From Cycas panzhihuaensis (Eukaryota > Cycadophyta): a stretch of 64,000 nucleotides of DNA. A model generated the notes under the pieces. It saw only the letters and a program-made list of their open reading frames with translations. It did no database searches and had not been told where the DNA came from. Below, one piece after another: positions 60,421 through 64,000 of this stretch. Position 1 is the first letter of the stretch. Every line of letters begins with the position of its first letter. The stretch is taken from assembly GCA_023213395.1 (NCBI GenBank), contig CM041465.1:38447741-38511740 (forward strand). The letters are read 5' to 3'. The translations under genes and the position numbers were made by a program.

Positions 60421-61235
60421 GACATCACTTTCTTTAAACTCTTGGTAATTCCTCGTTGTAATATCCCTCCTTTAATCCAATCAATTACTTGGCATAGAGG
60501 AATAGTTAATTGCAACTGTTTTACCAGATTCTCCATCAGCAACAACATTCTTGGAATGTCCTCGGCTGGTAATCCTTTAAATAATTCCTCCATCTGTACC
60601 ATTTGGGGCTGTATTTTTGGTTCATCTAGTACTTTTTCTTTCTCCTTTTGCTTATTCTTTCTTACATACACATATTTGGTTTCAAGCTTCCCCATTGGTA
60701 ACGCAGTCTCTTCTTGAGCTAATTCTTCTAACACTTGTTTTGCTTGTCTGAATCGATTCATTTCTGTCTGTGGATTTGGATATCCTTCGTCTTCTTTCTC
60801 CTTTTGTTTCTTTTGGAGTTTTACATTTTTACTCTCCGGTATGATTGTCATTAGATTGGTAGCTTTAGCTTTTCCCTTACAATCTTCAGTTTTGCGCTCA
60901 CTTGGTCCACAGTTGTTATATATGAACGGTTTTTGTTCGTATTCCCGTTTGGTTGGGCATTCGGATTTCCAATGCCCGAATTGTAAGCAAATGAGGCATC
61001 TTCCCATTGGTTGTTTCTTCCTCGAGGGCTCCTGTGTACTCCTCGTTGTATAAATATTCCGAGGTGGGTTGCCTCCCCTTCCCCTACCTCGTCCTCTGTA
61101 TGATTTTCCTCTTGGGTTGTAGAAACAATATTTTGTCATATGCGTATCCACATCGCATATGTGGCACCATTTGTCCCTTTGGTGCAATGCACTATTCTTC
61201 GAATTGAGTTCACATTCTTTAGTTGTGTGCGAACT
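60421..61235 (-). CDS. R13 gag nucleocapsid with zinc knuckles, and pre-protease linker
   Basis: Within the open frame 61187-60309, knuckle-like motifs read WCHICDVDTHMTKYC (near 61160), CLICLQFGHWKSEC (near 60970) and NNCGPSERKTEDC (near 60910). The third lacks the central His. A further partial knuckle with WCHICE lies just upstream near 61240. They are followed by a Lys/Glu-rich linker and MEELFKGLPAEDIPRMLLLMENLVKQLQL before protease. Three to four knuckles in one gag is more than the usual one or two. Confidence 0.82.
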
Positions 61236-61715
61236 TTATTCACAGATGTGGCACCATTTTTCCACTTTGACTTCGTGATCCTTTTTCTTCTTTGTTGCTT
61301 CCTCTTCTCTGTTATTCCTTATTTTTAATCTTGCCACTTCCTTTCTTAGGGCTTCTAATTCTGATTCCTCTTCTGATACTCCCACCTGGCAGAAGGGTCG
61401 ATTATACTGGTGTTGTTTAATTTCCCTGATCTCCTCTTGTAATCTCAATAGGAGGGAGTCGTGTCCTCTAGCCTGCGCATCCATCTCCATCTCAAAGTCA
61501 AGTGCTAAATCTTGGGCATTCTTGAATGACTTTAATGGATGTGCTTGCATCATAGCTCTCAGTTTCTCATTTAGTCCTCTGACAAAATAATTCTTCATAT
61601 TGTGGTCTGTTACCATTTCGTTGATTATACTGGCCGCAATGATTTTCATCCTACTGATATAAGTTAATACTGATTCTCCGGGCCTTTGTTTAATTTCCTT
61701 AAGGGCAATTTCCAT
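61236..61715 (-). CDS. R13 gag, capsid C-terminal part
   Basis: The 159-codon open frame has LKEIKQRPGESVLTYISRMKIIAASI, NYFVRGLNEKLRAMMQAHPLKSFKNAQDLALDFEME and a coiled-coil-like Glu/Lys-rich end. The pattern matches the retrotransposon gag (capsid) domain of gypsy elements. It is separated by a TAG from the N-terminal part that ends in KKSFEERF, and by a stop from the first knuckle downstream. Confidence 0.83.
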   Translation of the reverse strand: MEIALKEIKQRPGESVLTYISRMKIIAASIINEMVTDHNMKNYFVRGLNEKLRAMMQAHPLKSFKNAQDLALDFEMEMDAQARGHDSLLLRLQEEIREIKQHQYNRPFCQVGVSEEESELEALRKEVARLKIRNNREEEATKKKKDHEVKVEKWCHICE

Positions 61716-61736
61716 CGCTTCATTGCTTCGGAATTT

Positions 61737-62531
61737 CTAAAATCTTTCCTCAAAGGATTTCTTTATTTTTGCCCATGAATCTTTCTTATTTAATTCTTTG
61801 TACCAGGCCAATGGTACTCCCCTTAATGTACAAGCGAATCTGGCCTTTATCTCGTCTTCGTCTATAATCTTCTTCACGGCGATCAGATTTTGAAAGAGAT
61901 ATACATGCTCGGCTGCATCCGAAGTGTCGTTGAAAATCAACTTCCCAAAGTCTCTGTAATCATCCATCCTGGGAGATTGTATCGGTGTCCCACCTGGTGG
62001 TGATTCTTCCCCTTTCTCCTCTTCACTAGATTCTATCTCCTTCCCTTCACTCTTCTCTTTTGGAGATGTGCTTGGAGTGCTTACTGCAATATTATCTTTC
62101 CCAAATAATGGATTCTTAAATGGGGTTTTAAGATGTATAGGTTCTAACACACCTGGCACTTGTATTGTTAACGATGTCACTGTTATATATGACTGATCAG
62201 ACCCCCTGTCTAATGAATCCTCAAAAAGCTGCCTTGTTAGCTTATTTTCCCAATATGCCGAGGGACTTTCCTCCGCCTTCTTCTCGCTGTCACTTAAGTC
62301 CTTCGGAGTGTCCTCCACAGGTATACTTTCCTCTTTTGTTAAAGTTTCTTTATGTTCTTCATCCACCTTTGGTTTTTCTTCATATTCTGGGCTAGACAGG
62401 TCATCCTTGATTGGGGTTGGTGTTAGTACCATTCGTTCGTCATTGGTTCCCTCTCCTTGTTCCTGAGGTGTCTGGGCTCCACTTGCCTCAGATTCTTCAA
62501 CGGACTGTCCCTTAGTCTCGTTATTTTGCAA
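61737..62531 (-). CDS. R13 gag, N-terminal part
   Basis: The 264-codon open frame starts MQNNETKGQSVEESEASG and is acidic and low-complexity for 200 residues. It then enters the capsid domain: FGKLIFNDTSDAAEHVYLFQNLI, IKARFACTLRGVPLAWYKELNKKDSWAKIKKSFEERF. The stop at 61737 replaces a codon in continuous homology with the next frame, so the original gag was longer. A start further upstream near the leader is possible. Confidence 0.8.
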   Translation of the reverse strand: MQNNETKGQSVEESEASGAQTPQEQGEGTNDERMVLTPTPIKDDLSSPEYEEKPKVDEEHKETLTKEESIPVEDTPKDLSDSEKKAEESPSAYWENKLTRQLFEDSLDRGSDQSYITVTSLTIQVPGVLEPIHLKTPFKNPLFGKDNIAVSTPSTSPKEKSEGKEIESSEEEKGEESPPGGTPIQSPRMDDYRDFGKLIFNDTSDAAEHVYLFQNLIAVKKIIDEDEIKARFACTLRGVPLAWYKELNKKDSWAKIKKSFEERF

Positions 62532-62790
62532 ACTTAATCTCCTTGCCCTCCTCAGTTTTGACTACTTTGACCATCGTAATGCCCTCTGTCTACTTGTTTT
62601 CTTCCCTTTAGGTGAAATATCCTTTTGTGGCTCTTCCGCCTTTGAAGGCCTCTTAGGTGGCATTGGAAGGTCCCTTGGCTATCAGAGGCTTAGTTATAGC
62701 CTGCCATCATGACGACAGCCAGGGTCCTCTATCTTTTAACACATTCCTCCCTGTGAAACTCCTGGGCCCCGTCCCTCCTCAATGGACGTA

Positions 62791-62803
62791 GGCAACGGAA
62801 CCA
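62791..62803 (-). other. R13 primer-binding site
   Basis: TGGTTCCGTTGCC on minus, one base inside the 5' LTR and identical to that of R8. Confidence 0.75.
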
Positions 62804-62804
62804 A

Positions 62805-63673
62805 TGTTGACTATTAGATTCACACCCCTTATGAGATCAATACACTTGTCAAGGTTACACGGGTTATAGTCTAGTTTAGGACACAGTCAACATCATTATC
62901 CACATATATCACACAGATCTATTAATGTTTCCACATGATTATAGCACAACGGCACACAGCAGTACAGAGATCATCACATATTCCACATTCAATCCTTGCA
63001 AACACAGAGAATCCACACTTTCCACGCAACTCTTATTTTATTAAGCAGTAAGTTCTTTTACACAAGGTGCTGGAATGCATTCCCTATGCATTCCAACCTC
63101 ATACATTCACTCTGTCACATGCGTACCCAGAAGGTACCCATCAAAATACACGACTTAGGCTGTTGTCATGCGTACTGGTCTCCGTACCGATGCATACTGG
63201 TATACTTGGCTCTCACCCTCGAGAGTATACCATGGGATTGAATCACGCGGCTCTCACACTAGAATGCTCCTCAAAGCATCATTAAATATGTCCCTTTGAT
63301 GCCTTTTGGGTGAAAGGTTATGACCCAAAGTCATAACCATACCTTTTTGTCACCAAGGTACCTTTTCACTTTAACACTTGATTAAGTCTCCTTAATGGTG
63401 TCTTTTCTGATCCGTACATCCATACATATGTCCTTTTGGGCTGACGTCATCATTTCGGGTGCCTTTTGGGTCGATCATCCATGTGTACCTTGTTGTCCGC
63501 AAGCGTACCAAAAAGTGCGTAACCAAATGCGCACGTCATCATACGTACCCAGTTGCATAGTTTTCACCTTTTCCACTATGCATACCTTAAATTGCAGTAC
63601 TTGCATTCCTCTAGTCAATACAAGCCTGTATTCCGTCTTCCTCAAGGTCTATGTGTCACAATATGTCCCAACA
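62805..63673 (-). repeat. R13 5' LTR (869 bp)
   Basis: On plus starts TGTTGACTATTAG and ends GTCCCAACA before the duplicated CCTAC. Confidence 0.94.
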
Positions 63674-63678
63674 CCTAC

Positions 63679-64000
63679 TACATATGAAATATCAAGTCTG
63701 GTAGTTGTGAGGTAGATGAGACTGCCTACAAGTTGTCTGTACAGTGTGGCATCTACACAGGCTTCTTTTTCATCTAGAGTCAGATTACAATTTACTTCCG
63801 CGGAAGTGGAGCAAGGATTGCATTTGTCCATCTGGAACTTAGCAAGCAAATCTTTAATATATTTGCTTTGGCACAAGGTGATTGAGTTGCTCTGTTGATC
63901 AACTTAGATGCCCAAATAGTAATTGAGAATTCCCATATCAGTCATTTCAAACTTATTCTCTAGTTGACTCTTTATATTAGATATTGATTCCTCATCATCA
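63679..64000 (-). pseudogene. R12 RT-RNase H connection, continuing beyond the window
   Basis: On minus, 63876-63679 reads CQSKYIKDLLAKFQMDKCNPCSTSAEVNCNLTLDEKEACVDATLYRQLVGSLIYLTTTRLDISYVVG. This is the segment between the RT palm and RNase H, shared with R5, R9 and R10. A stop near 63906 precedes MTDMGILNYYLGI-like sequence at 63910-63950. The YVDD box lies beyond the edge. Confidence 0.88.

Larger units (their letters stand above)
57664..63673 (-). mobile_element. R13: non-autonomous Ty3/gypsy-type element, second copy of the R8 family
   Basis: R13 is 6010 bp with LTRs of 871 bp (57664-58534) and 869 bp (62805-63673) and exact target duplication CCTAC (57659-57663 and 63674-63678). It carries gag in long open frames, several zinc knuckles, a DGGA protease, a Ser/Pro-rich linker and the GPY-type integrase tail, but no RT, RNase H or integrase core. 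It is in better condition than R8 and serves as the family reference here. Confidence 0.95.
56861..64000 (-). mobile_element. R12: Ty1/copia element (3' part) hosting R13
   Basis: R12 has a 194-bp 3' LTR at 56861-57054, a purine tract, RNase H and the RT-RNase H connection, interrupted by R13 and continuing to the window edge. Its LTR matches that of R1. The 5 bp before the LTR are TTTGT; the other copy is outside. RT beyond the connection, integrase and gag lie to the right of the window. Confidence 0.92.

Noticed and set aside
60109-60717. Plus-strand 202-codon frame
   Set aside because: It is antisense to R13 protease and linker, where the minus strand carries clear retropepsin motifs.

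Overview
This window is plant nuclear DNA, probably from a species with a large, repeat-rich genome. It holds no recognisable host gene. Almost all of it is Ty1/copia-type and Ty3/gypsy-type LTR retrotransposons inserted inside one another. The evidence is repeated paired LTRs starting TG and ending CA, exact 5-bp target-site duplications (TSDs), primer-binding sites matching the 3' end of plant initiator-methionine tRNA (TGGTATCAGAGC), polypurine tracts, and copia-ordered domains (gag with zinc knuckles, protease, integrase, reverse transcriptase, RNase H). The species cannot be named from these elements. I call the elements R1 to R13 from left to right; domain calls rest on motifs read by eye.

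Layout. R1 (minus, copia, 1-2414) runs off the left edge and carries a solo LTR (945-1481). Then comes 0.7 kb of unassigned sequence. R2 (plus, copia, from about 3111) is the outermost host of the main nest; its RNase H is cut at 6470 and resumes at 53043, ending in a 3' LTR at 54015. Inside R2 sits R3 (minus, 6471-53042, TSD TCAAC). Inside R3 are R4 (plus, 9274-15742, TSD CTGCC) and R5 (minus, 16397-50064, TSD ATGTA). Inside R5 are R6 (plus, 16605-24096, TSD CTCTT), R7 (plus, 25520-36214, TSD TGTTT) and R9 (minus, 39305-49579, TSD TAAAA). R7 contains the gypsy-type R8 (plus, 28648-34171, TSD TGAAG). R9 contains R10 (plus, 43176-48351, TSD GTTAC). The deepest path is five elements: R2 > R3 > R5 > R7 > R8, or R2 > R3 > R5 > R9 > R10.

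Right of the nest are 2 kb of unassigned sequence (54016-56065), the 5' LTR of R11 (plus, 56066-56860), then R12 (minus, copia, 56861 to beyond 64000), which contains the gypsy-type R13 (minus, 57664-63673, TSD CCTAC).

Relative ages from hand-counted LTR differences agree with the nesting: R3 about 8%, R4 about 7.8%, R5 5.5%, R9 3.7%, R10 1.8%, R7 1.5%, R6 1.2%. Nearly all coding regions are broken by stops, frameshifts or lost catalytic residues; R6, R7 and R10 keep the longest frames.

The signals least explained by ordinary annotation are: (1) roughly 10-bp-phased arrays of TACGG-type motifs at fixed places in the untranslated leaders of five related copia elements; (2) a gypsy family, seen twice at independent sites, that keeps gag, protease and the integrase tail but lacks reverse transcriptase, RNase H and the integrase core; (3) a conserved hairpin just before the 3' LTR of that family; (4) R3, in which the gag start codon is joined directly to the pre-integrase region; (5) indel-dense patches inside otherwise young elements.
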